A DNA stretch of 64,000 nucleotides from an uncultured Rhodospirillaceae bacterium (lineage in GTDB: Bacteria > Pseudomonadota > Alphaproteobacteria > Azospirillales > Azospirillaceae). Position numbers and translations under genes: made by a program. The notes under the pieces were generated by a model, which was not told the DNA's origin, searched no databases, and worked only from the letters and a program-made list of their open reading frames with translations. The stretch spans positions 1 through 64,000 of the forward strand of contig CALBDS010000036.1 in assembly GCA_937927415.1 (NCBI GenBank). Reading direction: 5' to 3'. Of the stretch, positions 1-9,355 are shown in pieces. Position 1 is the first letter of the stretch. Every line of letters begins with the position of its first letter.

Positions 1-7
1 CGCCTAT

Positions 8-65
8 GGGGCTGCCGCCCCGGCCCCGCTTGGAGGTTGGCACCTCCAAACCTCCTTCTTTTTTT
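8..65 (+). terminator. Hairpin plus T-run, possible terminator or dispersed palindrome
   Basis: A perfect 7-bp stem (TGGAGGT at 31-37, ACCTCCA at 42-48, loop TGGC) is followed within about 10 bases by a T-rich run ending near 65. A second short GC palindrome (GGGGC...GCCCC) lies at 8-21. It could end transcription of a plus-strand gene left of the window, or be one copy of a dispersed palindromic repeat. The window alone cannot separate the two. Confidence 0.4.
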
Positions 66-104
66 ATGAAATGATAGGGGAGGGGCCAAAAATGATGGTG
101 TTCC

Positions 105-2090
105 TTAAACGTCGATGTCGCTGACGAAGCGGGCGTTGTCCTGGATGAACTGGAAGCGCAGTTCCGGACGGCGGCCCATCAGGCTTTCTACCAGGGATCG
201 GGTGCGGTCCACCTCGGCCTTTTCCTCCGGATCGGCGGGGTTGGGCACCACCACCCGCAGCAGCGTGCGCCGCGACGGGTCCATGGTGGTTTCCTTCAAC
301 TGCTGCGGCATCATCTCGCCCAGCCCCTTGAAGCGGCTGATGTCCACCTTCTTGCCCTTGAACAGGCGCCCCATCAGCTCGTCCTTGTGGGCGTCGTCGC
401 GGGCATAGACCGACTTGCCGCCATGGCTCAGGCGGTAGAGCGGCGGCAGGGCCAGATAAAGATGCCCCTGATGGATCAGTCCGGGCATCTCGCGGTAGAA
501 GAAGGTCATCAGCAGCGAGGCGATGTGGGCGCCGTCCACATCGGCGTCGGTCATGATGATGACGCGCTCGTACCGCAGCTTGTCGGTGGAGAAATCCTTC
601 CCCACGCCGCAGCCCAGCGCCTGCACCAGATCGTTCAGTTCCTGATTGGCCTTCATCTTGTCGGCGGACGCGCTGGCGACGTTCAGGATCTTGCCGCGCA
701 GCGGCAGGATGGCCTGAGTCTCGCGGTTGCGCGCCTGTTTGGCGGAGCCGCCGGCGGAATCACCCTCCACTAGGAACAGTTCGGTGCCGTCGGCGTTGTT
801 GCGCGAGCAGTCGGCCAGCTTGCCGGGAAGGCGCAGGCGGCGGGTGGCGGTCTTGCGCGCCGTGTCCTTGATCTGCTTGCGCTTGGCCCGCTCCTCGGCC
901 TTTTCGATCAGGCGGTCGAGCAGGGCGTTGGCGGCCGCGGGGTCACCGGACAGCCAGTGGTCGAAATGGTCCTTGACCGCCGCTTCCACCAGTTTCTGCG
1001 CTTCCTGGGTGACCAGCTTGTCCTTGGTCTGGCCCTGGAAATGCGGTTCGCGGATGAACAGCGACAGCAGGACGCAGCATTCGCCCATCACGTCGTCGGC
1101 GGTGATCTGCCCGGCCCGCTTGTTGTTGACCAGATCACCGTACCCCTTGACCCCGCGGGTCAGCGCACCGCGCAGCCCGGCTTCGTGGGTGCCGCCCTGG
1201 GGGGTGGGCACGGTGTTGCAATAGGTGTGGGAAAAGCCCTCGTCATCCTCCGGCCACGCCACCGCCCATTCCACCCGGCCCTGGCCGTTGGGGAACTCCA
1301 CCTCGCCCGCGAAGGGGGAGGGGGTCAGGGTCTTGCGGTCCTTCAGCGAGGCGTTCAGGTAATCCAGCAGACCGCCGGGGAAATGCAGCGTTTCCTGCGC
1401 CGGGGTGGCGGCGTCGGGAGCCAGCAGCGCCGGGTCGCAACTCCAGCGGATTTCCACCCCGCGGAACAGATAGGCCTTGGACCGCGCCAGCCGGTAGAGC
1501 CGGTGCGGCTCGAACCGGGCCTGCTCGCCGAAGATTTCCGGGTCGGCGTGAAAGCGCACGGTGGTGCCGCGGCGGTTGTTCACCGTGCCCTGGCGGGCCA
1601 GCGGCCCCTGCGGTACGCCGCGGCTGTAATCCTGGGTGTAAAGCTGGCGGTCGCGGGCCACCTCCACCCGCAGACGGTCGGTGAGCGCGTTCACCACCGA
1701 CAACCCGACACCGTGCAGCCCGCCCGAGGTCTGATAGACCTTGTTGGAGAACTTGCCGCCCGAATGCAGCGTGGTCAGGATCACCTCCAGCGCCGATTTG
1801 CCGGGGTATTTGGGGTGATCGTCAATCGGGATGCCGCGGCCGTTGTCGCGCACCGTCACCGTGCCGTCGGATGCCAGTTCCAGATCGATGCGGCTGGCGA
1901 ATCCGGCCACCGCCTCGTCCATGGCGTTGTCCAGCACCTCGGCCACCAGATGGTGCAGGGCGCGGTCGTCGGTGCCGCCGATGTACATGCCGGGGCGGCG
2001 GCGCACCGGCTCCAACCCCTCCAGAACCTCGATGTCCTGGGCGGAATAGCTGTCGGCGGCGCGGCCGGTGTTCTCGAAAAGATCGCTCAT
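105..2090 (-). CDS. parE: DNA topoisomerase IV subunit B (ParE)
   Basis: ATPase subunit of topoisomerase IV, which with ParC decatenates replicated chromosomes. The protein has a GHKL ATPase fold near the N-terminus (RRRPGMYIGG, then DNGRGIP and the GGLHGVG loop) and the TOPRIM motifs EGDSAGGSA and MTDADVDGAHI. At 661 residues it is closer to ParE than to GyrB (about 800). The start was set at MSDLFENTG; a longer reading frame adds 49 unlikely residues upstream. It is divergent from the thioesterase gene. GyrB is the alternative but is less likely on length. Confidence 0.93.
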   Translation of the reverse strand: MSDLFENTGRAADSYSAQDIEVLEGLEPVRRRPGMYIGGTDDRALHHLVAEVLDNAMDEAVAGFASRIDLELASDGTVTVRDNGRGIPIDDHPKYPGKSALEVILTTLHSGGKFSNKVYQTSGGLHGVGLSVVNALTDRLRVEVARDRQLYTQDYSRGVPQGPLARQGTVNNRRGTTVRFHADPEIFGEQARFEPHRLYRLARSKAYLFRGVEIRWSCDPALLAPDAATPAQETLHFPGGLLDYLNASLKDRKTLTPSPFAGEVEFPNGQGRVEWAVAWPEDDEGFSHTYCNTVPTPQGGTHEAGLRGALTRGVKGYGDLVNNKRAGQITADDVMGECCVLLSLFIREPHFQGQTKDKLVTQEAQKLVEAAVKDHFDHWLSGDPAAANALLDRLIEKAEERAKRKQIKDTARKTATRRLRLPGKLADCSRNNADGTELFLVEGDSAGGSAKQARNRETQAILPLRGKILNVASASADKMKANQELNDLVQALGCGVGKDFSTDKLRYERVIIMTDADVDGAHIASLLMTFFYREMPGLIHQGHLYLALPPLYRLSHGGKSVYARDDAHKDELMGRLFKGKKVDISRFKGLGEMMPQQLKETTMDPSRRTLLRVVVPNPADPEEKAEVDRTRSLVESLMGRRPELRFQFIQDNARFVSDIDV

Positions 2091-2235
2091 GGGCGGTGAT
2101 GATAGGAATGTCGTCTTGTCAGCGCAAGCGTCAACCGGCATAGCTGCCAGCCGGTGGGCGGCGGTGGCTTTGTCTGGATGTTGTATAAACGCACGCCCAT
2201 CTTTTGTCGGCGCTTTTTTGACGAAAGGGGAACGC

Positions 2236-2685
2236 ATGAGCGGAAACCAACTTCATGGTGGCGGTGTGCCGCCGGACATCGCGGCCAGTCTGGACAGCGG
2301 TCCGGCCCTGCGCACCATCGCCATGCCGGCGGACGCCAACCCCAACGGGGATATCTTCGGCGGCTGGATCCTGTCGCAGATGGATCTGGCCGGCGGCACC
2401 GCGGCCAAGCGGCGGGCCAAGGGCCGTGTCGCCACCGTGGGCATCGAAGCCATGAGCTTTCACCAGCCGGTGCTGATCGGCGATGAGGTGAGCTGCTTTG
2501 CCACGGTGGAGAAGGTGGGGCGCACCTCCATCCGCGTGCTGGTGGAAACCTGGGCGCGCCGCCCGGCCGACCAGGGGGCGGCGGAAGAGGTGGTCAAGGT
2601 CACCCAGGGTCTGTTCACCTTCGTTGCCATCGACGACCAGCGCCGCCCCCGCCCGGTCCCGCCGGAGGATGGGACGCAGGAGTAG
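2236..2685 (+). CDS. Acyl-CoA thioesterase, hotdog fold (YciA-like)
   Basis: A 149-residue single hotdog-domain protein predicted to hydrolyse acyl-CoA thioesters in the cytoplasm. The hallmark segment NPNGDIFGGWILSQMDLAG near residues 35-53 carries the catalytic Asp of the YciA/BACH family, and VTQGLFTFVAID is the typical C-terminal strand. The start ATG is preceded by AAAGGGG at a good distance. A longer in-frame reading exists upstream but runs through the divergent parE promoter region. Chain-length preference cannot be read from sequence. Confidence 0.85.
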   Translation: MSGNQLHGGGVPPDIAASLDSGPALRTIAMPADANPNGDIFGGWILSQMDLAGGTAAKRRAKGRVATVGIEAMSFHQPVLIGDEVSCFATVEKVGRTSIRVLVETWARRPADQGAAEEVVKVTQGLFTFVAIDDQRRPRPVPPEDGTQE

Positions 2686-2712
2686 GGGAGAGTCATATAC
2701 GAACAGGGCGGG

Positions 2713-2750
2713 CGGGTAAAAATTGCCTATGCTTGGGAAAAATTTACCCG
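2713..2750. promoter_or_regulatory. Inverted repeat in the thioesterase-ftsB gap
   Basis: CGGGTAAA (2713-2720) is repeated inverted as TTTACCCG (2743-2750) with 22 bases between. The arms are AT-flanked and lie about 130 bases before ftsB. It may be an operator or a weak terminator; no U-tract follows. Confidence 0.3.
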
Positions 2751-2877
2751 TTGCTCACAAATGCGTCATCTCGTCTTTGGCGATACGTTAAGCGAAAGTC
2801 ATAGCGGGGTGGCTGTTCTCTCCGGCTTCTTCGCTTTCCCATTGACGGCTTGACCGTAACATGATTCCATCCGGCTC

Positions 2878-3267
2878 ATGACGCTGATGACATCCATGAC
2901 CGATTTCTTGGCCCGTGCGGCCAAGAGCGTGCTTCGCCAGGTGATCGGGCCTGCGATCGGGGCCTCGATCGTGGCTTACTTCATCTATTACGCCGTCCAG
3001 GGGGACCGGGGTGTCATCGCACTCCGCCATCTCCAATCGGAAATCTCCGAGGCCCAGAAAGCCCTGGACGAGGTCAAGGGCGAGCGCCAGCGGATGGAGC
3101 GCCGCGCGCAGCTGCTGCGCGACGACAATCTGGACCCGGATATGCTGGACGAGCGGGCGCGGGCCATGCTGAACCTCACCCACCCGAACGAGGTCATCGT
3201 GCCGCTGCCCAACCCGCCGAAAGAGGTCGATTCGCGGCAGGCGCCCAAGCCTGCTCCGGCAAATTAA
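2878..3267 (+). CDS. Septum formation initiator family protein (FtsB/DivIC-like)
   Basis: A 129-residue bitopic membrane protein of the FtsB/DivIC type, which links FtsL and FtsQ in the divisome. A single membrane span lies at about residues 20-40 (IGPAIGASIVAYFIYYAV). It is followed by a coiled coil rich in Glu, Lys and Arg (residues 48-85) and the conserved ending region around DMLDERARAMLNLTHPNEVIVPLP. It sits directly before the pyruvate dehydrogenase operon, a common alphaproteobacterial arrangement. An alternative ATG lies six codons downstream. Confidence 0.85.
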   Translation: MTLMTSMTDFLARAAKSVLRQVIGPAIGASIVAYFIYYAVQGDRGVIALRHLQSEISEAQKALDEVKGERQRMERRAQLLRDDNLDPDMLDERARAMLNLTHPNEVIVPLPNPPKEVDSRQAPKPAPAN

Positions 3268-3335
3268 CAAGAATTGAGTTAAAAGAAGCCGCGTAAGGCC
3301 CCGAGGAAGCGCCCCGAGAAGCATCAGGAAATCAG

Positions 3336-3369
3336 CCGATTAACCGATCCCGAGTTAATCGGAATTTTG
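3336..3369 (+). terminator. Inverted repeat with short T-run after ftsB
   Basis: CCGATTAA (3336-3343) pairs perfectly with TTAATCGG (3355-3362) across an 11-base spacer, followed by AATTTTG. It could end the ftsB transcript, or act as an operator for the pdh operon that starts at 3515. Confidence 0.45.
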
Positions 3370-3514
3370 CCATACAGAACAGCACCTTGCAGACCCGATG
3401 CTGGTCGGGTAGGTTTCGCGGCGCTTTACTCTCGCAATCAAGATGCGGCGGCCGGATACCCTTGGGTGCACAAGGTTCCCCCGCCCGCCGCGCACACGCT
3501 AGGGGGGAGAACCC

Positions 3515-4531
3515 ATGGCAGCGTCACGAAGCCGCAAGGCGCCGAACGATTCCGCCGCGCCGGCCGAAGCCGTCACGCATGACGAGCTTCTCGGCTATTA
3601 CAAAGAGATGCTTCTGATCCGCCGGTTCGAAGAGAAGGCGGGTCAGCTTTACGGCATGGGCCTGATCGGCGGCTTCTGCCACCTGTACATCGGCCAGGAA
3701 GCCGTGGTGGTGGGCGTTCAGGCGGCGCTGAATCCTGGCGACACCGTAATTACCAGCTACCGTGACCACGGCCATATGCTGGCCTGCGGAATGGACGCCA
3801 AGGGCGTGATGGCCGAGCTGACCGGCCGCCGCGGCGGGTATTCCAAGGGCAAGGGCGGCTCGATGCACATGTTCAGCCGCGAGAAGAACTTCTACGGCGG
3901 CCACGGCATCGTCGGCGGTCAGGTGCCGCTGGGCACCGGGCTGGCTTTCGGCCACAAGTACCTGAAGGACAACGGCGTTTGCACCTGCTACCTGGGTGAC
4001 GGTGCCGTTAACCAGGGACAGGTTTACGAAAGCTTCAACATGGCGGCCCTGTGGAAGCTGCCGGTCGTCTACATCATCGAAAACAACAAGTACGCCATGG
4101 GCACCTCGCAGGAGCGGGCGTCCGCGGGCGAGTTGCACCAGCGCGGTGCGGCGTATGGCATCCCCGGTCATCAGGTGAACGGCATGGACGTCCTAGACGT
4201 CAAGGCCGCGGCCGATGAATGGGTGGATTGGGTGCGCGCGGGCAACGGCCCCGTCATTCTGGAGATGAAGACCTACCGCTACCGCGGCCACTCCATGTCC
4301 GACCCGGCCAAGTACCGTACCAAGGAAGAGGTCGAGAAGATGCGGACCGAGTCCGATCCCATCGACCGGCTGAAGAAGATCCTTCTGGAACGCGGTGTCG
4401 CCACCGAGGAGTCGCTGAAGGACATCGACCGCGAGGTCAAGGCCGTCGTGTCGGAATCGGCGGAATTCGCCCAGCAAAGCCCCGAACCCGATCCTTCGGA
4501 GCTTTACACCGACGTCCTCATCGAGGGCTGA
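3515..4531 (+). CDS. pdhA: Pyruvate dehydrogenase E1 component, alpha subunit
   Basis: Thiamine-diphosphate-dependent decarboxylase subunit of the pyruvate dehydrogenase complex, working with PdhB. The 338-residue length fits the alpha/beta heterotetrameric E1. The ThDP/Mg motif begins at GDGAVNQGQ and ends at IENN, and the phospho-loop-like YRGHSMSDP follows. The start is supported by a strong purine-rich site (AGGGGGGAGA) five bases upstream. It is the first gene of the operon pdhA-pdhB-pdhC-lpdA. Confidence 0.95.
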   Translation: MAASRSRKAPNDSAAPAEAVTHDELLGYYKEMLLIRRFEEKAGQLYGMGLIGGFCHLYIGQEAVVVGVQAALNPGDTVITSYRDHGHMLACGMDAKGVMAELTGRRGGYSKGKGGSMHMFSREKNFYGGHGIVGGQVPLGTGLAFGHKYLKDNGVCTCYLGDGAVNQGQVYESFNMAALWKLPVVYIIENNKYAMGTSQERASAGELHQRGAAYGIPGHQVNGMDVLDVKAAADEWVDWVRAGNGPVILEMKTYRYRGHSMSDPAKYRTKEEVEKMRTESDPIDRLKKILLERGVATEESLKDIDREVKAVVSESAEFAQQSPEPDPSELYTDVLIEG

Positions 4532-4612
4532 GCGCAACAACCGCGGATTTCCCGCGGGTGGGGCGCCGGGCCGTCTGGCCCCTGTGCCGCCCGCCTGCGG
4601 ACGGAGGATGCT

Positions 4613-5998
4613 ATGCCGATCGAAGTTCTGATGCCGGCCCTGTCGCCCACGATGACCGAGGGCAAGCTGGCCAAGTGGGTCAAGAAGGAAGGTGACTCGG
4701 TGAAGTCCGGCGACGTGATCGCCGAGATCGAAACCGACAAGGCCACCATGGAAGTCGAAGCGGTGGACGAAGGCCGCATCGGCAAGATCCTGGTCGCCGA
4801 AGGCACCGAAAACGTGGCGGTGAACACCCCCATCGCCGTGTTGCTGGAAGAGGGCGAGGACGCCTCGGCCATCGCCGGCGGCGAGAAGCCCAAGACCGCA
4901 GCCCTGCCGTCGGTGAAGGGGGACGAGGCGCCCGCCGCTTCCACCCTGCCGGCCACGCCGGCCAGCGGCCCGGCGGCCCCGCCGCCGTCGGACGAGGACA
5001 AGTTCTTCGAAAAGACCGTCAAGCGCACCGTGCGCGAAGCCCTGCGCGACGCCATGGCCGAGGAAATGCGCCGTGACGAAAAGGTCTTCGTCATGGGTGA
5101 AGAGGTCGCCCAGTACCAGGGCGCCTATAAGGTCACCCAGAACCTGCTGCAGGAATTCGGCCCCGACCGTGTGATCGACACCCCGATCACCGAATACGGC
5201 TTTTCCGGTCTGGCCGTGGGTGCGGGTTTCAAGGGTCTGCGGCCGGTCGTGGAATTCATGACCTTCAACTTCGCCATGCAGGCCATCGACCACATCATCA
5301 ATTCGGCGGCCAAGACCCTGTACATGTCCGGCGGTCAGATGGGATGCCCCATCGTGTTCCGCGGTCCCAATGGGGCGGCGGCCCGCGTGGGTGCGCAGCA
5401 TTCGCAGGACTATGCCTCGTGGTATGCCCATTGCCCGGGCCTGAAGGTGGTGTCGCCTTATTCGGCGGCGGACGCCAAGGGCCTGCTGAAGGCGGCGATC
5501 CGCGATCCGAACCCGGTGGTGTTCCTGGAAAACGAAATCCTCTACGGCCAGTCGTTCGACGTGCCGGAGAGCGAGGATTTCATCGTTCCCATCGGCCGGG
5601 CCAAGATCGTGCGCGCCGGTAAGGATGTGACCATCACCGCCTATTCGCTGATGGTCGGCCACGCGCTGGCCGCGGCGGAAGCCCTGGCGAAGGAAGGCAT
5701 CGACGCCGAGGTCATCGACCTGCGCACCATCCGTCCGCTGGATGTCCACACCATCGTGGAAAGCGTGAAGAAGACCAACCGGCTGGTGTCGGTGGAAGAA
5801 GGCTGGCCGGTGTGCGGCATCGGGTCGGAAATGGCGGCCATCGCCATGGACCACGCCTTCGACTATCTCGACGCCCCGGTGGTGCGTGTGCATGGCGTGG
5901 ATGTTCCCATGCCCTACGCCGCGAACCTGGAAAAGCTGGCGCTGCCGCAGATCGAGCACATCGTCGCTGCGGCCAAGAAAGTGCTTTATCGCGGTTGA
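4613..5998 (+). CDS. pdhB: Pyruvate dehydrogenase E1 component, beta subunit with N-terminal lipoyl domain
   Basis: A 461-residue E1-beta. Residues 1-80 form a lipoyl domain with the lipoylation motif ETDKATMEVEA. An Ala/Pro linker (about 95-130) leads to the transketolase-like pyrimidine-binding domain (EEVAQYQGAYKVTQ) and a C-terminal transketolase domain. The lipoyl-E1-beta fusion is known from alphaproteobacteria. The lipoyl domain is nearly identical to that of the following E2, so this segment is a duplicated module. It lies 81 bases after pdhA. Confidence 0.95.
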   Translation: MPIEVLMPALSPTMTEGKLAKWVKKEGDSVKSGDVIAEIETDKATMEVEAVDEGRIGKILVAEGTENVAVNTPIAVLLEEGEDASAIAGGEKPKTAALPSVKGDEAPAASTLPATPASGPAAPPPSDEDKFFEKTVKRTVREALRDAMAEEMRRDEKVFVMGEEVAQYQGAYKVTQNLLQEFGPDRVIDTPITEYGFSGLAVGAGFKGLRPVVEFMTFNFAMQAIDHIINSAAKTLYMSGGQMGCPIVFRGPNGAAARVGAQHSQDYASWYAHCPGLKVVSPYSAADAKGLLKAAIRDPNPVVFLENEILYGQSFDVPESEDFIVPIGRAKIVRAGKDVTITAYSLMVGHALAAAEALAKEGIDAEVIDLRTIRPLDVHTIVESVKKTNRLVSVEEGWPVCGIGSEMAAIAMDHAFDYLDAPVVRVHGVDVPMPYAANLEKLALPQIEHIVAAAKKVLYRG

Positions 5999-6010
5999 GG
6001 AGACGGGACC

Positions 6011-7330
6011 ATGCCCATTCGCATTCTGATGCCCGCCCTCTCGCCCACGATGACCGAGGGCACTTTGGCCAAGTGGCTGAAGAAAGAGGGCGACGAGGTG
6101 AAGTCCGGCGACGTGATCGCCGAGATCGAAACCGACAAGGCCACCATGGAAGTCGAAGCGGTCGATGAAGGCCGCATCGCCAAGATCCTGGTCGCCGACG
6201 GAACCCAGGGGGTGGCGGTGAACACCCCCATTGCCATCCTGCTGGAAGAGGGGGAGGACGCCTCCGCCCTCGACGCGGGCGAGGCGCCCAAGGCCGCTCC
6301 GGCCCCGGCGCCCACCGCCGCCGCGGCGGCTCCGGCCGCCTCTCCGGCTCCGGCGGCGGCGCCTGCCGCGGCCCCGGCCCATGGTGGCGGCCGTGTGTTC
6401 GCCAGCCCGCTGGCCCGCCGTCTGGCGGCACTGGCCGGGATCGAACTGGCGGCCATCAAGGGGTCCGGCCCCAACGGCCGCATCGTCAAGGCCGACGTGG
6501 AATCCGCCAAGGCCTCCGGCGTGACCAAGGCCCCGGCGGCGGCGCCCGCTGCGGTTCCGGCTCCGGCCGCTGCCCCGGCGGCGGCTCCGGCCCCCGCGGC
6601 CAAGCCGGCGGGTGTGGACGCCAAGGATCTGTCCGACAAGCTGGGCATGCGTTACAAGGCGCTCCCCAACAGCGGCATGCGCAAGACCATCGCGCGCCGC
6701 CTGTCGGAAGCCAAGCAGACGGTTCCGCACTTCTACCTGACCATCGACGTCCAACTGGACGCCCTGCTGAAGGTGCGGTCGGAACTGAACAGCCGGTCGG
6801 ACGCCTACAAGCTGTCGGTCAACGACTTCGTGATCCGCGCCGTGGCCCTGGCCCTGAAGAAGGTGCCCGCCGCCAACGCCGCCTGGACCGACGAGGCGAT
6901 CCTGCAGTACGAGCACGCCGACGTGTCGGTGGCGGTGGCGACACCCACGGGCCTCATCACCCCGATCATCAAGGCGGCGGAGGGCAAGGGCCTGGCCCAG
7001 ATCTCCAACGACATGAAGGATCTGGCCAAGCGCGCCCGCGACGGCAAGCTGAAGCCCGAGGAATTCCAGGGCGGGACCTTCTCCGTCTCCAACCTGGGCA
7101 TGTTCGGCATCCGTGAGTTCGCGGCGATCATCAACCCGCCCCAGGGCTGCATCCTGGCGGTCGGTGCCGGCGAACAGCGCCCCATCGTGAAGGATGGTGC
7201 GCTGGCCGTTGCCACCATGATGAGCTGCACCCTGTCGGTGGATCACCGGGTGGTCGATGGTGCGGTGGGGGCGGAATTCCTCGCCGCCTTCAAGAGCCTG
7301 ATCGAAGATCCCCTGAGCATGCTGCTCTGA
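6011..7330 (+). CDS. pdhC: Dihydrolipoamide acetyltransferase (PDH E2)
   Basis: Core acetyltransferase of the pyruvate dehydrogenase complex. The order is: an N-terminal lipoyl domain (DKATMEVEA near residue 43); a long Ala/Pro linker; a peripheral-subunit-binding domain (FASPLARRLAALAGIEL, about 133-165); a second Ala/Pro linker; and a catalytic domain ending with the active-site DHRVVDGA. Length is 439 residues. It starts 12 bases after pdhB, so it is co-transcribed. The low-complexity linkers explain long overlapping frames on the other strand. Confidence 0.95.
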   Translation: MPIRILMPALSPTMTEGTLAKWLKKEGDEVKSGDVIAEIETDKATMEVEAVDEGRIAKILVADGTQGVAVNTPIAILLEEGEDASALDAGEAPKAAPAPAPTAAAAAPAASPAPAAAPAAAPAHGGGRVFASPLARRLAALAGIELAAIKGSGPNGRIVKADVESAKASGVTKAPAAAPAAVPAPAAAPAAAPAPAAKPAGVDAKDLSDKLGMRYKALPNSGMRKTIARRLSEAKQTVPHFYLTIDVQLDALLKVRSELNSRSDAYKLSVNDFVIRAVALALKKVPAANAAWTDEAILQYEHADVSVAVATPTGLITPIIKAAEGKGLAQISNDMKDLAKRARDGKLKPEEFQGGTFSVSNLGMFGIREFAAIINPPQGCILAVGAGEQRPIVKDGALAVATMMSCTLSVDHRVVDGAVGAEFLAAFKSLIEDPLSMLL

Positions 7331-7368
7331 CGGTTCGACGCTGACGACAACCCATCGGGGGATTTTCC

Positions 7369-8766
7369 ATGGCCGACATGAACTTTGACGTCATCGTCAT
7401 CGGCGGCGGTCCGGGCGGTTATGTGGCGGCGATCCGCGCCGCCCAGCTCGGGCTGCACACGGCGGTGATCGAACGGGAAAACCTGGGCGGTATCTGCCTC
7501 AACTGGGGCTGCATCCCGACCAAGGCGCTGCTGCGCTCGGCGGAAGTGCTGCGGCTGATGAAGCACGGGAAAGATTACGGCCTGTCCGCGGGCGACATCT
7601 CCTTCGACCTGGCCAAGGTCGTGGAGCGGTCGCGCAAGGTGGCCGCCCAGCTCAACGGCGGCGTTAAGCATCTGCTGAAAAAGAACAAGGTGACCGTCAT
7701 CGACGGTCACGCCACCCTGCTGGGCAAGGGGCAGGTGAAGGTGGACAAGGGCGGGGCCGCCGTCGGCACCTTCGCCGCCAAGAACATCATCATCGCCACG
7801 GGTGCGCGCGCCCGCACCCTGCCGGGTCTGGAAGACGACGGCAAGCTGGTGTGGACCTACCGCAAGGCCATGACGCCGGACACCCAGCCGAAATCGCTGC
7901 TGGTGATCGGCTCGGGCGCCATCGGCATCGAATTCGCCAACTTCTACAACGAGTTGGGGACCAAGGTGACGGTGGTGGAGGTGATGGACCGCATCCTCCC
8001 CGCCGAGGATGCCGAAATCTCCGCCTTCGCCCGCAAGGCTTTCGAAAAGCAGGGTATGCGCATCATCACCGGTGCTAAGGCCGGCAATCTGCGCAAGACC
8101 GCCGATAATGTCACGGTGGCCATCGACACCAACGGCAAGGTCGAGGACATCACCGTTGACCGCGTGATCCTGGCCGTCGGGATTTCCCCCAACACCGAAA
8201 ACCTTGGCCTGGAAAACACCAAGGTGAAGACGGACCGGGGGCACATCGTCACCAACCAGTGGTGTGAAACCGACGAACCCGGCGTCTACGCCATCGGCGA
8301 CGTGACCGGCGCCCCCTGGCTCGCCCACAAGGCCAGCCACGAAGGCGTCATCTGCGTGGAGAAGATCGCCGGGCAGCACCCGCACCCGCTCGATCCCCGC
8401 TCGATCCCCGGCTGCACCTATTCGCATCCTCAGGTGGCCTCGGTCGGCCTGACGGAAGCGAAGGCCAAGGAAGCCGGGTACGAGATCAAGGTGGGCCGCT
8501 TCCCCTTCATCGGCAACGGCAAGGCCATCGCTCTCGGCGAAGCGGAGGGTCTGGTCAAGACCATCTTCGACGCCAAGACCGGCGAGTTGCTGGGCGCCCA
8601 CATGATCGGGGCGGAGGTGACCGAGATGATCCAGGGCTACACCATCGCCCGGACGCTGGAAACCACCGAGGCCGAGCTGATGCACACCGTCTTCCCGCAT
8701 CCGACCCTGTCGGAAATGATGCACGAAGCGGTCCTTGATGCCTATGGCCGGGCGATCCACTTCTGA
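7369..8766 (+). CDS. lpdA: Dihydrolipoamide dehydrogenase (E3)
   Basis: FAD-dependent E3 that reoxidises dihydrolipoamide with NAD+. It shows the N-terminal FAD dinucleotide-binding motif GGGPGGYVAA, the redox-active disulfide GGICLNWGCIPTKAL, a second Rossmann motif GSGAIGIEF, and the C-terminal dimer-interface HPTLSE with catalytic His. Length is 465 residues. It is the last gene of the pdh operon, 38 bases after pdhC. Confidence 0.96.
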   Translation: MADMNFDVIVIGGGPGGYVAAIRAAQLGLHTAVIERENLGGICLNWGCIPTKALLRSAEVLRLMKHGKDYGLSAGDISFDLAKVVERSRKVAAQLNGGVKHLLKKNKVTVIDGHATLLGKGQVKVDKGGAAVGTFAAKNIIIATGARARTLPGLEDDGKLVWTYRKAMTPDTQPKSLLVIGSGAIGIEFANFYNELGTKVTVVEVMDRILPAEDAEISAFARKAFEKQGMRIITGAKAGNLRKTADNVTVAIDTNGKVEDITVDRVILAVGISPNTENLGLENTKVKTDRGHIVTNQWCETDEPGVYAIGDVTGAPWLAHKASHEGVICVEKIAGQHPHPLDPRSIPGCTYSHPQVASVGLTEAKAKEAGYEIKVGRFPFIGNGKAIALGEAEGLVKTIFDAKTGELLGAHMIGAEVTEMIQGYTIARTLETTEAELMHTVFPHPTLSEMMHEAVLDAYGRAIHF

Positions 8767-8802
8767 GTACACTAGCTCGGTGGTTGGTTTTTCGGTTCGT
8801 CG

Positions 8803-9291
8803 ATGAGCAGCAGCAAGGCCACGGCCTTCGATCAGGATTTCTACGCCTGGACCCAGGAACAGGCGGCGGCCCTTCGCCGGGCTGCCGCCGACCGGGTCAA
8901 CCTGCCCATCGACTGGGAGAACCTGGCCGAGGAAGTTGAATGCATGGGACGGGGTGAGCGGCACGAAATCGAGCATCGTTTGACGGTGCTTCTCACCCAC
9001 CTCCTGAAATGGTTCTGCTGTCCCGACCTGCGGGACCGTTGCGCCCGCCCGTGGCGCCTGACCATCCGCGAGCAGCGGCGGATGATCGTCAAGCGGCTGT
9101 CCGACAGCCCGAGTCTGCGCCCCTTTGCCGTCACGGCCTTTGCCGAGGCCTACCGCAACGCCCGCGGCGATGCCGCCGACGAGGCAGAGGCCGATATCCG
9201 TTCATTTCCGCCCGATCCGCCGTTCTCGCTTGACGAGGCGCTCGATCCGGCTTATCCGCCCGACCTGTTTCCGCCGGAATGGCGCGGGTAA
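8803..9291 (+). CDS. DUF29 domain-containing protein
   Basis: A 162-residue protein of the DUF29 family, whose function is unknown. Diagnostic segments are FDQDFYAWTQEQAAALR near the start, the DWENLAEEVECMGRGER core, a helical HRLTVLLTHLLKW, and a C-terminal Pro-rich tail (FPPDPPFSLDEAL). DUF29 genes are common in cyanobacteria and some proteobacteria. It lies 36 bases after lpdA on the same strand but has no obvious functional link. Confidence 0.8.
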   Translation: MSSSKATAFDQDFYAWTQEQAAALRRAAADRVNLPIDWENLAEEVECMGRGERHEIEHRLTVLLTHLLKWFCCPDLRDRCARPWRLTIREQRRMIVKRLSDSPSLRPFAVTAFAEAYRNARGDAADEAEADIRSFPPDPPFSLDEALDPAYPPDLFPPEWRG

Positions 9292-9355
9292 CCGCTGTTC
9301 CGGCTTAACACGCGCACCGGCCCATGCAGCCGGCGTGCTGGGAGTTCATGACGCC

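Noticed and set aside
4193..7246. 1017-codon open frame on the minus strand across pdhB and pdhC
   Set aside because: Antisense shadow of genuine high-GC genes; the translation is Gly/Arg/His-rich low complexity without family motifs.
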